A stretch of DNA of 61,777 nt, from assembly GCA_944320235.1 (NCBI GenBank), contig CALUGQ010000035.1, positions 1 through 61,777 on the forward strand, read 5' to 3'. Positions 1 through 8,371 of the stretch are shown here, one piece after another. Each line of letters opens with the position of its first letter. Positions within the stretch are counted from its first letter, which is position 1. This DNA is from an uncultured Prevotella sp. Lineage in GTDB: Bacteria; Bacteroidota; Bacteroidia; Bacteroidales; Bacteroidaceae. The translations under genes and the position numbers were made by a program. The notes beneath the pieces are model-generated. The model ran no database searches, was not told the DNA's origin, and saw only the letters and a list, made by a program, of their open reading frames with translations.

Positions 1-46
1 CACCTGGGCTTTATTGGACAATCCCAATACTCTTTGTACAATAATT

Positions 47-122
<76 letters not shown>

Positions 123-160
123 ATCTTCACTTTTTCAAGGAGCATTTCTCTTAATGCGGT

Positions 161-191
161 GCAAAGGTACGACTTTTTTTTTAACCACCAA
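161..191 (-). promoter_or_regulatory. Bacteroidota promoter for tRNA-Gly
   Basis: On the minus strand a TACCTTTG -7 element (169 down to 162) has a TTG at 191-189 upstream, with a 19-nt spacer. This is the Bacteroides-type TTTG/TAnnTTTG arrangement. The predicted start near 154-158 gives a short leader before the tRNA 5' end at 122. Confidence 0.7.
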
Positions 192-222
192 AATTTCTCG
201 CAATTTTTTTCAAAATATTTTT

Positions 223-1386
223 TCAATCCATCCTGTTTTTATAATCTTCATAACCAAATGAGCGTAAAATCTCCAATTTCCCATCACTATCAAGAAAACA
301 GATAGCTGGATGTGAAATACCATTAAACATATTTGTTTTCACTGTTGTATAATGAATCATGTCTTCAAAAACGACCGTGTCACCAATATTCAATTTCCTC
401 TCGAACATCCATGCCCCCATGAAATCTCCAGCAAGACAGCTATTCCCCCCCAATCTATATGTATTGGGGGCAGTTGCTTCTTCAAGCGGAAGTAAATTTG
501 CTCCCCTTACAACAGGATGATATGGCATTTCCAAACAGTCAGGCATATGGCAAGTAAAGCTTACATCAAGTATTGCTGTTTTAATGCCTTTGTCCTCCAC
601 AATGTCTACAACATGCGAAACCAAACATCCCGTTTGCCATGCAAATGCGCTGCCTGGTTCCAATATAACCCTCAGATGAGGATACCTGGCATGAAAACCA
701 TTTAGTGTGTCAACAAGTAATTGAACGTCGTAATCATCGCGTGTCATCAAATGTCCGCCACCGAAATTTATCCACTTCAGCTGCGGGAACCACCTTGAAA
801 ACTTTCCCTCAATATGCTCCAATGTTCTTTTGAATACGTCTGCCCCACTCTCACAATGGCAGTGACAATGGAACCCTTCAATACAATGAGGCAAATTCTC
901 AGGCAACTTGTCAGCTGTAATTCCAAAACGAGTACCAGGTGCGCAAGGGTTATAAAGCATGGTTTCCACTTCCGAATACTCAGGGTTGACACGCAAACCA
1001 CACGACACATTGGCATTGACGCACTTCACCTTTTCATGAAATCTTTCAAATTGCCCTAAAGAATTAAATGTAATATGACTTGAGCAGTGGGATATCTCAT
1101 CGATTTCCACTTCTGTATACGCAGGAGAGAATGTATGGGCAGGAGCACCAAATTCCTCGAATGCCAATTTTGCTTCTGAAAGTGAGCTGGCAGTAATCGA
1201 ACCTATGTACTCCTTGAATATTGGAAATGTTTTCCACAAGGCAAAAGCCTTAAATGCAAGTATTATTTCCACATCAGCCGCCCTTGCCACATTTGCTATC
1301 AGTTCCAAGTTGCGCCTGAGCTTCGTTTCTTCCAAAATATATGCAGGAAAATCAATCCCTTCAAATGTCTTTACATTTAAATCCAT
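223..1386 (-). CDS. nspC: Carboxynorspermidine decarboxylase
   Basis: A 387-aa PLP-dependent decarboxylase of the alanine racemase/group IV decarboxylase fold. It removes CO2 from carboxynorspermidine or carboxyspermidine in the alternative bacterial polyamine route. The PLP lysine is K46 in ILAFKAFALW. The phosphate-binding glycine stretch (NFGGGHL), EPGSAFAW and the cysteine-containing NSCLAGDF motif are all present. Length and N-terminus fit the family, and the start is ATG. It is the last gene of the minus-strand cluster, 39 nt after the TPR gene. The partner carboxynorspermidine dehydrogenase is not in this window. Polyamine product (spermidine or norspermidine) cannot be told from sequence. 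Confidence 0.93.
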   Translation of the reverse strand: MDLNVKTFEGIDFPAYILEETKLRRNLELIANVARAADVEIILAFKAFALWKTFPIFKEYIGSITASSLSEAKLAFEEFGAPAHTFSPAYTEVEIDEISHCSSHITFNSLGQFERFHEKVKCVNANVSCGLRVNPEYSEVETMLYNPCAPGTRFGITADKLPENLPHCIEGFHCHCHCESGADVFKRTLEHIEGKFSRWFPQLKWINFGGGHLMTRDDYDVQLLVDTLNGFHARYPHLRVILEPGSAFAWQTGCLVSHVVDIVEDKGIKTAILDVSFTCHMPDCLEMPYHPVVRGANLLPLEEATAPNTYRLGGNSCLAGDFMGAWMFERKLNIGDTVVFEDMIHYTTVKTNMFNGISHPAICFLDSDGKLEILRSFGYEDYKNRMD

Positions 1387-1425
1387 AAAACAATCATAAT
1401 TTTATTATAATGACAGGAACACTCA

Positions 1426-3393
1426 TCACTTCCTTGAGCCATAGCGTTTTATTATGCTATAAGCTTTATACAACCCAAGCTCGCCTGCCTTACTCAAATC
1501 CGAGATTCCTGCTGTAGTTTGCTCATTGAAAAGTTTAGCTAATCCACGATTATAATATGCCTCTGCCAGATTCTTGTCAAAGCTCAGTGCTTTGGTATAA
1601 CATTCAACGGCACTCTTGTAGTCTTTGCGCTGTGCATGGACATTGCCCATATTATAATATATGTAAGCGCATTGTGGATTCAGTTGAACAGCCTTATTCA
1701 AATCCGACAAAACCGAAGCATCTCTGATTGCCACGTCTGTTCCAATAGAAGCATTAAACTGATTAGCTTTAAACTGGCAGACAGCCCTCTGCCAATACGC
1801 CAATGCAGAAGTTGTGTCAATACGCAAATACGCAGTAAGGTCTTCCATCGCACTCTCGTAATTTTGTGTTGCAGAGTATGCAATAGCCCGCATCAACAAG
1901 GCTGGTTGAACCTGACTCGTACTGGGGATGGACTCCAATGTGAACGAAAGCGAGTCTATATAGGCAAACAAATCTTTTGAATGGGCTTCATCTAACGCAG
2001 CAGAATTGCAATTAATATATATCTTGCGTGTCATCCCGGAAGTCTGATTGAAAGCATCAACCAATCTGTCGTAAGCAACATACAGCACCACATCACTATG
2101 ATAACCTTCAAATGCCAAGCCGAACATTGGCAAGAATGCCATTTCCACCTTGTGGTCCTGCACACGTCCACGATAATCGTTCTCATACTTATGCTCGACC
2201 TCTTGTTCGTCAGCAACGACAAGCTGGTTGTACTTATCCATGTCTTCATCGCTACGCTTGCGCAGTTGTTCCTTGTTTAAGCGCGGCTGAATTCCATAAA
2301 GACTTTTATAAAGCCTGGCTTTATATATCCTGAACTCATCTTCTTCAGCTTGTTTAACCATGCCAAGCCTACGATAGCAATCCGCGCGATAATGCAAGCC
2401 AGTCCAGAAATTAGGATATTGCTCAATTACTTTCGAATAATCCCGGATGGCCCCACGAAGGTCTCCTGTCTTGTCTAACAGCAAAGCCCTGTTGAATAAA
2501 GCCATCAAGTTGTCTGGTTCCAGCTTCAGCACAAAGTCGAAATCTGTAATGGCACGGTTGTCATCACCGACCTGCGAACGCAGCAGTCCTCTGTTATAAT
2601 GCCCCAAAAAGTTGTCAGGGTCTATGTCAAGAGCCGTATCATAGTCAGACATCGCCCCCCGGAGGTTGTTTTGGTTTACCCTTGCCAAAGCCCGGTTAAT
2701 ATAATTGCCTGCATTTCGCGGCAACAGGTGAATAGCCTTGTCCAAAAAACCTTCAGCCTCTTTCCATTCTTTTTTTGACAAACTTATCATGGAGCGCATT
2801 GTCCATGTTGAACCATCGTAAGGGTCAACATCCAAGCTTTTTTCCAGAGCCACAATAGCTTTGGCTGTATCCCCCTGCTCCATATACACTTCTGCCTGCA
2901 TCGCATAGCCCGGGGCATAATTGCTCCATCGGGCAACAATCGTGTCAAGCTCAACCAATGCAGCATCATATTCCTTTGACTGTATGCGGCAAAGAACCCT
3001 GTTGTGCCAAAGGCCACGATTCTCCGGGTCATATTTTAAGGCTTGGGTATAATCATCAATGGCATCGGCATACTTCTCCTGCCTTATCCTGGATATACCC
3101 CGCAACTCATATATACTTACAACATATGGGTTGCGCTCAATGGCCTCCGTGCAGTCTTTTTCAGCACCGACAAAGTCATCCAAATAATACTTGGCAACAC
3201 CCCTGTAGAACCATGGTTCGTATAAATAGGGTTTGGCTTGTATTGCCTGATTGAAATATTGTATCGATAGCACATAATCCTCATAATATAATGCACTGCG
3301 ACCTATGGTCACAAGCCTGTCTGTATTAAATTGGGCATTGCCGACCAAAGGCAGTAACAGCATTACAACGAAGATAGCTACCTTCCGACACAT
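1426..3393 (-). CDS. Exported tetratricopeptide repeat protein
   Basis: A protein of about 655 aa made almost wholly of TPR units. The ATG at 3393 is preferred because it begins a clean signal peptide (MCRKVAIFVVMLLLPLVGNAQ). A longer in-frame reading would overlap def and hide this signal. About ten TPR motifs (for example YYNMGNVHAQRKDYKSAVEC) fill the N-terminal half and the C-terminal third. A less repetitive middle segment, roughly residues 370-500, separates them. It probably acts as a periplasmic or surface-facing scaffold. The start lies only 8 nt after the def stop, so the two are likely co-transcribed. No enzymatic domain was recognised. Confidence 0.85.
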   Translation of the reverse strand: MCRKVAIFVVMLLLPLVGNAQFNTDRLVTIGRSALYYEDYVLSIQYFNQAIQAKPYLYEPWFYRGVAKYYLDDFVGAEKDCTEAIERNPYVVSIYELRGISRIRQEKYADAIDDYTQALKYDPENRGLWHNRVLCRIQSKEYDAALVELDTIVARWSNYAPGYAMQAEVYMEQGDTAKAIVALEKSLDVDPYDGSTWTMRSMISLSKKEWKEAEGFLDKAIHLLPRNAGNYINRALARVNQNNLRGAMSDYDTALDIDPDNFLGHYNRGLLRSQVGDDNRAITDFDFVLKLEPDNLMALFNRALLLDKTGDLRGAIRDYSKVIEQYPNFWTGLHYRADCYRRLGMVKQAEEDEFRIYKARLYKSLYGIQPRLNKEQLRKRSDEDMDKYNQLVVADEQEVEHKYENDYRGRVQDHKVEMAFLPMFGLAFEGYHSDVVLYVAYDRLVDAFNQTSGMTRKIYINCNSAALDEAHSKDLFAYIDSLSFTLESIPSTSQVQPALLMRAIAYSATQNYESAMEDLTAYLRIDTTSALAYWQRAVCQFKANQFNASIGTDVAIRDASVLSDLNKAVQLNPQCAYIYYNMGNVHAQRKDYKSAVECYTKALSFDKNLAEAYYNRGLAKLFNEQTTAGISDLSKAGELGLYKAYSIIKRYGSRK

Positions 3394-3401
3394 AGCTATT
3401 T

Positions 3402-3965
3402 CTACTTTCTCATCACCATTTTCGTCCTGTAACCACAACGGAAACGCCCTTGTAGCAAAGCACGCAATTTCCCCTTTATAAGCTGTTTGCGCAATGGAGA
3501 AATACGGTCGATGAACATTTTCCCGTCAAGATGGTCAAATTCGTGCTGCATCACTCTGGCAAGATAACCATCAACCCATTCATCATGCTCCCTCAGTTCT
3601 GCATCAAGGAATTTCACCCGAATACGTGTTGGGCGGGTAACATTCTCGTGTATGGCCGGAAGGCTTAGACATCCCTCCTCCATCGTCTCTACATTAGAGT
3701 CATCATACTCTAATATATGTGGATTGATATATGCCTTACGAAAATCCTTATATTCCGGTAATTCATCAGAAAGAACATCCAAGTCTATCACTACGACACG
3801 GATGGCCTTTCCTATCTGTGGGGCTGCCAACCCTACACCCTCTGATTCGGTCAGAGTCTCAAACATATCCTGAATCAACTCCTTCAATCCTGGCATATCT
3901 GCCGGTATGTCTTCTGCGACCTGTCTCAAAACAGGTTGTCCAAAAGTGTATATTGGTAATATCAT
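3402..3965 (-). CDS. def: Peptide deformylase
   Basis: Removes the N-formyl group from nascent proteins in the cytoplasm. All three family motifs are present: GVGLAAPQ (residues 43-50), EEGCLS with metal ligand C99, and HEFDH with ligands H141 and H145 and catalytic E142. At 187 aa it is near the family norm, with a somewhat extended basic C-terminus (GRFRCGYRTKMVMRK). ATG start. It lies between ruvX (40 nt upstream) and the TPR gene (8 nt downstream) in a minus-strand run. Confidence 0.97.
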   Translation of the reverse strand: MILPIYTFGQPVLRQVAEDIPADMPGLKELIQDMFETLTESEGVGLAAPQIGKAIRVVVIDLDVLSDELPEYKDFRKAYINPHILEYDDSNVETMEEGCLSLPAIHENVTRPTRIRVKFLDAELREHDEWVDGYLARVMQHEFDHLDGKMFIDRISPLRKQLIKGKLRALLQGRFRCGYRTKMVMRK

Positions 3966-4005
3966 AAATCTTATACTTTCAAAGAATCCTCTGCGCGCAA
4001 GAATG

Positions 4006-4422
4006 TCACCTATGCCTTGCAGTCATGTAGTCACGTAAAATTATCGTGGCACTTATTTCGTCAACAAGCTCCTTGTTGCGACGGGCTTTTTTTCCTAGCC
4101 CTCCGTCAATCATGGCTTGATGGGCCAGAACGGACGTAAACCGTTCGTCATAATACTCAATGGGTATGCCAGGCATTGCCTTTCGCCATCTGTCTACAAA
4201 CTGGCTAACGCGAGCAAGATTCTCGCTTGGCTTGCCATTTGTCTGCATGGGTTTGCCTATGACTATACGTTCAACATGTTCATGCGAGACATAGTCACGA
4301 AGAAAGTCGAACAATGAAGACGTAGGTACAGTTGCCAACCCTCCCGGAATAATCTGAAGAGGGTCGGTAACCGCCAGTCCTGTACGTTTTTTCCCATAAT
4401 CAATGGAAAGAATCCTTGCCAC
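4006..4422 (-). CDS. ruvX: Putative pre-16S rRNA nuclease / Holliday junction resolvase-like (YqgF)
   Basis: A 138-aa RNase H-fold protein of the YqgF/RuvX family, which is implicated in 16S rRNA 5' maturation. The conserved acidic residues are visible: D8 in SIDYGKKRTG, the YDERFTS motif near residue 92, and D121 in ELVDEISATIIL. The GKPMQTNG segment is the family's GLPxxxxG motif. The only sensible start is a GTG giving MARILSIDYG. It lies 16-20 nt after the SPOR lipoprotein gene and upstream of def. Confidence 0.93.
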   Translation of the reverse strand: MARILSIDYGKKRTGLAVTDPLQIIPGGLATVPTSSLFDFLRDYVSHEHVERIVIGKPMQTNGKPSENLARVSQFVDRWRKAMPGIPIEYYDERFTSVLAHQAMIDGGLGKKARRNKELVDEISATIILRDYMTARHR

Positions 4423-4441
4423 AGAGGTAAACTCTCATTAA

Positions 4442-4939
4442 TTATTGTGCATTATACAGAAGCCATGCATCTGGATACTGTGCCCTGAACTCGTTACGAC
4501 TTGCAGCTGCGTCTGCCTTATTGTCGAATGTAGTGGCTACGACACGATACATATTGCGCTCGTCGTTCTTTACGAGCTGCGCATCATAACCGGCCTCCCT
4601 CAATTTCTGCTGCAGACCGTCTGCATTGGCTTTAAGAGAGAACGACCCTACTACAACACTATAATTTTTCAAGCCAGAACCACTTACCACAGAAACCTTC
4701 TCTTGCCGTACTTGTACATTGTCTACATTATCAACGACCGGTGTGTCTGTTGCTGGTTTGTCCACGAGCGGAGCCACAACGTTTGCCTCCGTCTCAGCTG
4801 GCTGTGGGGCTGTTTGCTGTGCGGTCTCCTGAGCCTTTGCCTTCTCGTATGCTTTCTTGTAAGCGCTCTCGCTTGACTTGCAACCCGTTAAAGCCATTGC
4901 GGCGCAAATTCCTGCGCATAACACCATGTACTTCTTCAT
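4442..4939 (-). CDS. SPOR-domain lipoprotein
   Basis: About 165 aa from the ATG at 4939. A GTG two codons earlier is a less likely start. A lipoprotein signal ends at LTGC (acylated Cys20). A Lys/Glu/Ala-Gln-rich linker follows, and a C-terminal SPOR domain spans roughly residues 92-164 (YSVVVGSF ... YRVVATTF ... YPDAWLLYN). SPOR domains bind denuded septal peptidoglycan, so a role at the division site or cell wall is likely. It is the first gene of the SPOR-ruvX-def-TPR-nspC run. Confidence 0.88.
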   Translation of the reverse strand: MKKYMVLCAGICAAMALTGCKSSESAYKKAYEKAKAQETAQQTAPQPAETEANVVAPLVDKPATDTPVVDNVDNVQVRQEKVSVVSGSGLKNYSVVVGSFSLKANADGLQQKLREAGYDAQLVKNDERNMYRVVATTFDNKADAAASRNEFRAQYPDAWLLYNAQ

Positions 4940-5115
4940 CTTCACCTTACTATTAAAATTAAACTTACGAAATTAGTGGAAAAATATTTTTGCGAAATTA
5001 CTAAATATCACGCAAATGGAAAGGAATAAGCCAACTAAAGTTTGTTAAATGGGGGGAAACGGGCAAATTTAACAAAAAATGAGGAGAAAAATTACTCTAC
5101 TCGGAAAATCTTTTC

Positions 5116-5123
5116 TATATTTG
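5116..5123 (+). promoter_or_regulatory. -7 element (TATATTTG) for the YtxH-like operon
   Basis: TATATTTG followed by C, about 40 nt before the first ATG of the three-gene cluster. No convincing TTG lies at the usual distance, so only the -7 half is called. Confidence 0.5.
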
Positions 5124-5164
5124 CGTAATGAAATTTTATTGTCTAATTTAAAACAAATGCGATT

Positions 5165-5377
5165 ATGAAAAGTTTAGGTTATATCAGTGCTTTCCTCGGC
5201 GGAGCTATCGCCGGAGCAGTCTTAGGCTTGTTGTTGGCTCCCGAGAAGGGCAAAGACACACGCGGGAAGATTACAGATGCCGTTGACGACTTTCTTGCCA
5301 AGCACAACATAAAACTAAGCCGCAAAGAAGTTGGCGACCTTGTTGATAACATCCAGGAAGCCGCTCCCGAGGCATAA
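5165..5377 (+). CDS. YtxH-domain small membrane protein
   Basis: A 70-aa protein with one glycine-rich transmembrane helix (residues 5-24, LGYISAFLGGAIAGAVLGLL). It is followed directly by the YtxH signature LLAPEKGKDTRGKI and an amphipathic, charged C-terminal tail. YtxH proteins are linked to general stress in Firmicutes. In Bacteroidota they are common but of unknown function. It is the first of three tightly spaced small genes with a holin-like gene and an unknown gene, which suggests a cell-envelope function. ATG start. Confidence 0.85.
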   Translation: MKSLGYISAFLGGAIAGAVLGLLLAPEKGKDTRGKITDAVDDFLAKHNIKLSRKEVGDLVDNIQEAAPEA

Positions 5378-5421
5378 CGCCAAGCAAAGGGGCATTGGCT
5401 CTTATATAGAAAAGTTCAAGA

Positions 5422-5769
5422 ATGTTATCAAGCGACAAGAACGTTGAGTCGTTGGCACGGCTCATTGAAACGCTGAAAGATTACATCGGGCTTCAGAAAG
5501 AATATCTGAAGTTCGATGTAATCGAAAAAATGGTTCGTCTTATTACTGCACTGTCGCTCAGCATAATAATTTTTGTGCTGATATTTTCAGTGCTGTTCTA
5601 CTTGTCATTCGCAATAGTGTATTGGATTTCACCCGTTACCGGAACGGCCGGTGCCTTTGCCATCGTGGCAGCATTATTGCTCTTCCTGCTCTTCATAATT
5701 TACTCTCTGCGCAAACCACTGATAATTCGCCCGCTAATCAGATTCCTGACTAATACACTGCTCAGCTAA
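5422..5769 (+). CDS. Phage-holin-like (holin superfamily III type) membrane protein
   Basis: A 115-aa protein. An N-terminal amphipathic helix (residues 1-40, SLARLIETLKDYIGLQKEYL) is followed by two hydrophobic helices at about 42-66 and 72-95, then a basic tail. This matches the Phage_holin_3_6-like family that is widespread in bacterial chromosomes next to YtxH genes. Nothing else phage-related is nearby, so it is unlikely to be a lysis gene. It more likely shapes or stabilises the inner membrane. It lies 44 nt after the YtxH gene. Confidence 0.75.
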   Translation: MLSSDKNVESLARLIETLKDYIGLQKEYLKFDVIEKMVRLITALSLSIIIFVLIFSVLFYLSFAIVYWISPVTGTAGAFAIVAALLLFLLFIIYSLRKPLIIRPLIRFLTNTLLS

Positions 5770-5789
5770 CAGCATTAACCCCTAACGAA

Positions 5790-6050
5790 ATGGCAACATA
5801 CAACAACCAATACTACACCCTTGCAGACCTTCAGGCCCGCAAAGATGAATTGCAAGCTAATATCCAAAAAAAAGGAGAACAAATTGAGACCCTTTGGAAA
5901 GGATTGTTCACACCAAAGAGTGCCAATACAAAAGGTGAGCTTGTGGCAAACATTGTGAGCAACAGCATAACCGCATTCGACACCTTCATGCTTGTAAGGA
6001 AACTCATGGGCAAATATAGCGGACTTTTCAGAAGAAAGAAGAAACGCTAA
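5790..6050 (+). CDS. Small basic protein of unknown function
   Basis: An 86-aa protein lying 20 nt after the holin-like gene and surely in its operon. It has an N-terminal helical, coiled-coil-prone segment (LADLQARKDELQANIQKKGEQIE), a moderately hydrophobic middle (VANIVSNSITAFDTFMLVRKLMG) and a strongly basic end (RRKKKR). I do not recognise a family. The pattern suggests a peripheral membrane partner of the two preceding proteins. Confidence 0.75.
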   Translation: MATYNNQYYTLADLQARKDELQANIQKKGEQIETLWKGLFTPKSANTKGELVANIVSNSITAFDTFMLVRKLMGKYSGLFRRKKKR

Positions 6051-6178
6051 TTGATTAAATGAGCGGCCTTCCACATTCGCACAAAAAATGCGACGATATT
6101 TCTCCACCGCTTGCCACATACCCCCCAAAAAACAACATCCGAGCAGATACGGCATAGGCACCAGTGACAAACAGGGTG

Positions 6179-6511
6179 CTATTTTCGTTTATCGCTTTCC
6201 ATCTCATCAACACGCCAGGCACAGGCGTCCATGTCAACACAGCCGTTGGGACGAAACGATACGCCTTCTGACTTCAACAGCCCAACCTGTTCGGGCCAAC
6301 AAGGGGCGGTACGACCTTCGTTGTTAACTATGCGATGACAAGGCAGGCCGCTACTTTCAGAAAGGCCATGAAGCACACGCCCAACCATGCGCGAATGGTT
6401 GGGCCAACCGGCAAGCCTTGCCACCAGGCCGTATGAAACCACCTTACCGAGAGGCACCAAGGATACAACTTCAAGCACAGACTGCCTGAAAGCAACTGCA
6501 TCAAACACCAC
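6179..6511 (-). CDS. MGMT-family DNA-binding domain protein (single-domain alkyltransferase-like)
   Basis: A 110-aa protein consisting only of the C-terminal DNA-binding/active-site domain of O6-alkylguanine-DNA methyltransferases. The helix-turn-helix segment (VPLGKVVSYGLVARLAGWPNHSR) and the active-site motif PCHR with Cys58 are intact. Classic alkyltransferase-like proteins (E. coli Atl, PWHR) replace that cysteine, so this one could still accept alkyl groups. The start is GTG and overlaps the 3' end of the full-length ogt gene by 11 nt, so the two are translationally linked. It could act as a lesion sensor feeding nucleotide excision repair (family knowledge). Confidence 0.85.
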   Translation of the reverse strand: MVFDAVAFRQSVLEVVSLVPLGKVVSYGLVARLAGWPNHSRMVGRVLHGLSESSGLPCHRIVNNEGRTAPCWPEQVGLLKSEGVSFRPNGCVDMDACAWRVDEMESDKRK

Positions 6512-7037
6512 TGGCAGCCACGCTCCTTTCTAGTTCTAGCAAAAAACGTTTTGCCTCTACACCGCCGCCATAGCCGGCTAGAGCCCCACCGCTGCCAATC
6601 ACACGATGGCACGGGGCGAAAACGGAAATGGCATTGGCCCCGTTGGCATTGGCCACAGCACGCACAGACTGCGGACAACCAACAGCGCGCGCAAGTTCTA
6701 CGTAAGAAACAGTCTGCCCGTAAGGTATTGCTGCCAAGCACCGCCACACTCGACGCTGGAACTCTGTGCCAGCAAACAGCAACGGAACGTCGAACCATGT
6801 CCGCTGCCCGAGGAAATAAGCATCAAGCTGGCGCGCGGCCTCGTCGGTCACCGCAGTACACTCTTCGGCATATTCCGCTTCGAGCAGCCTCTGCAGCCTC
6901 CTGTCAACACGCCCAGGATGTTTCTCATGCAACCAGTTGCAAAGGCACAGGCTATCACCGTATGAACCGAGCTTCAAGCAGCCACACGGCGAATCATAAC
7001 TCCTTACGTATATCCTTTCGTTTGTTTTCATTTGCAT
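6501..7037 (-). CDS. ogt: Methylated-DNA--protein-cysteine S-methyltransferase
   Basis: About 178 aa from ATG 7037. ATG 7031 is also possible, and an upstream TTG is unlikely. An N-terminal ribonuclease-H-like domain (SPCGCLKLGSYGDSL) is followed by the DNA-binding domain (FQRRVWRCLAAIPYGQTVSY). The suicide-acceptor motif is FAPCHRVIGSGGALAGYGGG, with the active cysteine at about residue 143. It directly reverses O6-methylguanine and O4-methylthymine in DNA. It lies 32 nt after the MFS transporter gene and overlaps a second MGMT-family gene by 11 nt. Confidence 0.95.
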   Translation of the reverse strand: MQMKTNERIYVRSYDSPCGCLKLGSYGDSLCLCNWLHEKHPGRVDRRLQRLLEAEYAEECTAVTDEAARQLDAYFLGQRTWFDVPLLFAGTEFQRRVWRCLAAIPYGQTVSYVELARAVGCPQSVRAVANANGANAISVFAPCHRVIGSGGALAGYGGGVEAKRFLLELERSVAASGV

Positions 7038-7069
7038 ATCCAAAGTCGATTATGCCAACCAATCCAACC

Positions 7070-8293
7070 TTATTGCTTTCTGCCGGCCGGCCTCACATCG
7101 GGCAGGAACGCCGCAACAATACCTAACATAGGCAACCAGGTACTCACCTTGAAGACATACTCTATACCGGTTATATCTGCCATCCACCCAAAGAACGCCG
7201 ATCCAATGCCGCCAAGGCCAAACATCAACCCAAAGAACACACCGGCTATCATGCCCACCTTATCGGGCATGAGGTCAGTGGCATAAACTACGATTGCCGA
7301 GAACGCCGACGCAATGACTAGCCCTGTCAGCACAGCCATCACAATGGTCCAACCGAGATTCATGTATGGCAACGCAAGCGTGAAAGGGGCTGCCCCAAGG
7401 ATAGAAAACAAGATGACATACTTGCGCCCGTAGCGGTCGCCAAGGAATCCTCCGAGCAACGTCCCAATGGCAAACGCCGCGAGATAGGCAAAGAGGCAGT
7501 ACTGCGATTGCTGCACGCTGAGCGAGAATTTCTCCATCAGGTAGAATGTGAAATAGCTCGTCATACAAGCATTGAAGAAGTATTTCGAAAATATCATCAG
7601 CACAAGTATGCCCAAGGCCAGGCGCACTGTGTGCGGCGACAATGTCCTCACAGCATGCTGCCCGGCCTTCCGGGTTTCCACTTCGCGCGCCAGTGCGAGA
7701 CCATACCAACCTGCCACGCGGAAAAGAACCACTGAAGCCAACAAAGCAGCCAGTGCAAACCATCCCACAGCATGCTGACCGTAAGGAATCACCAGCAACG
7801 CAGCCAACAGTGGGCCCACGGCACTGCCTCCATTGCCACCCACCTGGAATATTGACTGTGCCAAGCTCTTCTTGCCGCTCGAGGCCATCAGCGCTACGCG
7901 CGATGCCTCCGGGTGGAACACCGACGAGCCACACCCGATCAAGGCAACAGACACAAGTATAGCCCAAAAACCTGGGGCAAAAGCCAGGGCGACCAAGCCT
8001 GCAAGAGTGAAACACATACCTGCCGAAAGCGAGTATGGCTGCGGATGACGGTCGGAATAAAGCCCCACAAACGGCTGGAATATAGATGATGTGAGCTGAA
8101 ACACAAGCGTAATGATGCCTATCTGGGCAAAAGTGAAACCATAAGAATCTTTGAGCAACGGATACAAGGCAGGGATGACAGACTGCACCATGTCGTTCAG
8201 CAAATGGCAAAACCCTATTGAAAACAATACGGCATAGGCCGTTCCTTGCACAAGGTGCGGATGGCCCTTAAGCATTCCCATTACGTTCATCAT
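7070..8293 (-). CDS. MFS transporter, fosmidomycin-resistance (Fsr)-like
   Basis: An inner-membrane major facilitator with about twelve hydrophobic helices. The N-terminal region (FCHLLNDMVQSVIPALYPLL) and the QVGGNGGSAVGPLLAA segment resemble Fsr-type efflux proteins. The reading frame is open to 8371, but a promoter with a predicted start near 8320 excludes that. The Met pair at 8293/8290 is preferred, giving about 407 aa. It is followed by ogt and a second alkyltransferase gene on the same strand. The substrate cannot be inferred. Confidence 0.85.
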   Translation of the reverse strand: MMNVMGMLKGHPHLVQGTAYAVLFSIGFCHLLNDMVQSVIPALYPLLKDSYGFTFAQIGIITLVFQLTSSIFQPFVGLYSDRHPQPYSLSAGMCFTLAGLVALAFAPGFWAILVSVALIGCGSSVFHPEASRVALMASSGKKSLAQSIFQVGGNGGSAVGPLLAALLVIPYGQHAVGWFALAALLASVVLFRVAGWYGLALAREVETRKAGQHAVRTLSPHTVRLALGILVLMIFSKYFFNACMTSYFTFYLMEKFSLSVQQSQYCLFAYLAAFAIGTLLGGFLGDRYGRKYVILFSILGAAPFTLALPYMNLGWTIVMAVLTGLVIASAFSAIVVYATDLMPDKVGMIAGVFFGLMFGLGGIGSAFFGWMADITGIEYVFKVSTWLPMLGIVAAFLPDVRPAGRKQ

Positions 8294-8327
8294 ATTAAGC
8301 CAACGTTTTATGTTACAAAATGCAAGT

Positions 8328-8359
8328 GCAAATTTACTCCTTTTAGGAGACATCTGCAA
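8328..8359 (-). promoter_or_regulatory. Promoter for the MFS-ogt-MGMT operon
   Basis: On the minus strand a TAAATTTG -7 element (8336-8329, followed by C) has a TTG at 8359-8357 upstream with a 20-nt spacer. This is a close match to the Bacteroides consensus. It places the transcript start near 8320 and decides the MFS start codon. Confidence 0.75.
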
Positions 8360-8371
8360 CATAAACACCAC

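Noticed and set aside
5422-5769. Prophage lysis module suggested by the holin-like gene
   Set aside because: No endolysin, structural, integrase or other phage gene is nearby. Such holin-like genes are common chromosomal envelope genes.
8294-8371. N-terminal extension of the MFS transporter
   Set aside because: It lies across a well-formed promoter whose start site is near 8320, and the extra residues have no family resemblance.
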